NCBI RefSeq assembly: GCF_013363995.1
Contig: NZ_JABWGO010000001.1
Location: forward strand, 2,353,853-2,417,852
Direction: 5' to 3'
DNA length: 64,000 bases
DNA from: Nonomuraea rhodomycinica
GTDB taxonomy: Bacteria; Actinomycetota; Actinomycetes; Streptosporangiales; Streptosporangiaceae
Part shown: piece after piece, positions 63,109 through 64,000 of the stretch
Layout of the letters: the number at the start of each line of letters is the position of its first letter
Position numbering within the stretch: position 1 is the stretch's first letter
Notes under the pieces: model-generated
The model's input: only the letters and a program-made list of their open reading frames with translations
Told to the model about the DNA's origin: nothing
The model's database searches: none
Program-made: the position numbers and the translations under genes

Positions 63109-63513
63109 ATGCCACTCCATGACGGGCTGTACCGGCCCGATGACACGGGCTTGGAGTTGCACGTCGACGGTCCGGGGGCCTACCACCCCGATGCCGGGCA
63201 ACCGATCCCCTTCCTCGCCGGAGGGCCGTTCGACGTGGCCCAGGCCATTGAGGAGCACGGCGTCGACGGGGTGGACACCTGTTTCCGGAGCCCGCTGCCG
63301 AACGGCTCGGGATGGATGTCAGGCGGGGGTGGCGGGATGGGCAACATCGGGCACCTCGCCCGTCTCAACGCCGACGGCTCGCTGCGGTGGGTCGCCGTGA
63401 TGTTCAACTCGAACCCGTTCATCCGAGTGCGCTACGAGGGCATGAGCGCCGTTCTCACCAACGACTGGGGAAACCGGCTGACGCTCGACCTCATGAGCCC
63501 TGCTCTTCGCTGA
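63109..63513 (+). CDS. Hypothetical protein
   Basis: The protein (about 134 aa) starts MPLHDGLYRPDDTGLELHVD and ends AVLTNDWGNRLTLDLMSPAL. The middle has a Gly-rich loop (MSGGGGGMGN) and RVRYEGMSAVL. There is no signal peptide or membrane span. ATG 63109 has GGAGAG close upstream; ATG 63079 (MVESLWDAGE) is an alternative. I do not recognise the family. It is the last gene before the rRNA operon and transcribed towards it. Confidence 0.6.
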   Translation: MPLHDGLYRPDDTGLELHVDGPGAYHPDAGQPIPFLAGGPFDVAQAIEEHGVDGVDTCFRSPLPNGSGWMSGGGGGMGNIGHLARLNADGSLRWVAVMFNSNPFIRVRYEGMSAVLTNDWGNRLTLDLMSPALR

Positions 63514-63559
63514 TCCCACCTGCGCGCACGGGGCCCGCGGGGACCGGCCCCGGACATGC

Positions 63560-63614
63560 GAGAAGGGGCCCACACGAACCCGGCATCAAGCCAGGCCCGC
63601 ATGAACCCCTTCTC
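63560..63614 (-). terminator. Long inverted repeat downstream of 5S rRNA
   Basis: GAGAAGGGG (63560-63568) pairs with CCCCTTCTC (63606-63614) about 10 bp beyond the 5S 3' end. Such a stem fits an rrn operon terminator on the minus strand and would also stop the convergent hypothetical gene. No T tract is seen. Confidence 0.65.
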
Positions 63615-63623
63615 AAAAGATTG

Positions 63624-63740
63624 TCCGGCGGTGACCTACTCTCCCACACCCTCCCGAGTGCAGTACCATCGGCGCTGGGAAGCTTAACTTCCGGGTTCGG
63701 AATGTAACCGGGTGTTTCCTTCCCGCCATAACCGCCGTAA
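63624..63740 (-). rRNA. rrf: 5S ribosomal RNA
   Basis: The minus strand reads TTACGGCGGTTATGGCGGGA, then CCGAACCCGGAAGTTAAGC (the conserved loop) and GGGAGAGTAGGTCACCGCCG. The ends TTACGGCGG and CCGCCGG pair as helix I. The length of about 117 nt is normal. It follows the 23S gene by about 134 bp. Confidence 0.95.
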
Positions 63741-63874
63741 CCCTCTGAAACACACAAGCACTGCTTGCTGTCTCAGAATTGCCTAGTGGACGCGAGCAAG
63801 ACCTTCGGTGTGGCGCAGCTCTGGACCCGGCGAAGAGTAACAGAGCGCAGCACACACCAAAGCAAAAGCTTTAT

Positions 63875-64000
63875 GGTCAAGTCCTCGGCCTATTAGTACC
63901 GGTCAGCTCCACACGTTACCGCGCTTCCACCTCCGGCCTATCAACCCGGTCGTCTACCGGGAGCCTTACCCCCTCACAGGGTGGGAGACCTCATCTCAAG
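63875..64000 (-). rRNA. rrl: 23S ribosomal RNA, 3' end (partial)
   Basis: The minus strand ends GTACTAATAGGCCGAGGACT and TGACC, the standard 3' end of actinobacterial 23S rRNA. Upstream is TTGAGATGAGGTCTCCCACC. Only the last 126 bases lie in the window, and the gene continues beyond position 64000. Confidence 0.95.

Noticed and set aside
60623..63115. Long minus-strand frame across the NAGPA gene and 17-bp repeat
   Set aside because: Antisense shadow. Only short segments in 62515-63005 carry meaning, as the transposase relic; the repeat-coded part changes frame sense every unit.

Overview
The window is chromosomal DNA from a high-GC actinomycete. The third-codon GC bias, F420/LLM oxidoreductases, PASTA kinase, leaderless promoters, DUF6355-like secreted proteins and many TetR regulators suggest the Streptosporangiales (Nonomuraea-like). 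That placement is an impression from gene content, not a computed one. No replication origin, prophage, CRISPR array or tRNA was seen.

Layout. 1-4.4 kb: rhodanese tail, short SARP/BTAD regulator, small secreted protein, and an MMPL transporter divergent from its TetR repressor. 4.4-12 kb is a decaying accessory stretch. It holds a hairpin-rich element, a broken DUF5615 PIN-like gene, an intact RHH antitoxin/Doc toxin pair, an orphan sugar-binding lipoprotein, a truncated and frameshifted second copy of the TetR gene, three secreted proteins, an ArsR-type regulator, and repeated remnants of an aminoglycoside-phosphotransferase gene next to a small unknown gene. 11-15.4 kb: APH and AAC(3)-like enzymes behind a possible small leader ORF, then a TetR/MFS efflux pair with twin palindromic operators. 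15.4-21.4 kb: PASTA Ser/Thr kinase, three LLM flavin/F420 oxidoreductases, TetR. 21.6-27.9 kb: HipA-like kinase plus DUF3037, GNAT, secreted tripeptidyl-peptidase-like hydrolase, and the isoprenoid genes ispG and dxr.

28-33.9 kb: two tandem secreted serine proteases (the first has its Shine-Dalgarno inside a perfect 11-bp hairpin), GNAT, a polytopic membrane protein, and a histidine kinase/NarL-type regulator pair. 33.9-47 kb: two large NACHT/STAND NTPases, one soluble with a helical N-terminal domain like bacterial NLR-related defence proteins and one membrane-embedded. These flank an aldehyde dehydrogenase, an AlkX/YcaQ-type DNA glycosylase, TetR, PucR and gabT. 47-54 kb: cytochrome P450, then a minus-strand set (class III aminotransferase, MmsA-type dehydrogenase, polyamine-type binding protein, saccharopine-dehydrogenase-like protein) that fits amine or beta-amino-acid catabolism together with gabT and the two PucR regulators. 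54-60.5 kb: alternative-oxidase-like di-iron protein, DHA2 efflux pump with TetR, acyl-CoA synthetase, PucR. 60.6-64 kb: secreted NAGPA-domain protein, an 8 x 17-bp tandem repeat, an IS982-type transposase relic, a small hypothetical gene, and the 3' end of an rRNA operon (5S and the 23S 3' end, minus strand).

The best candidates for a less-described system are the NNH-type NACHT protein, the membrane NACHT protein, the RNA hairpin over the protease start site, the small ORF ahead of the aminoglycoside-modifying genes, and the repeated APH/unknown-gene remnants.
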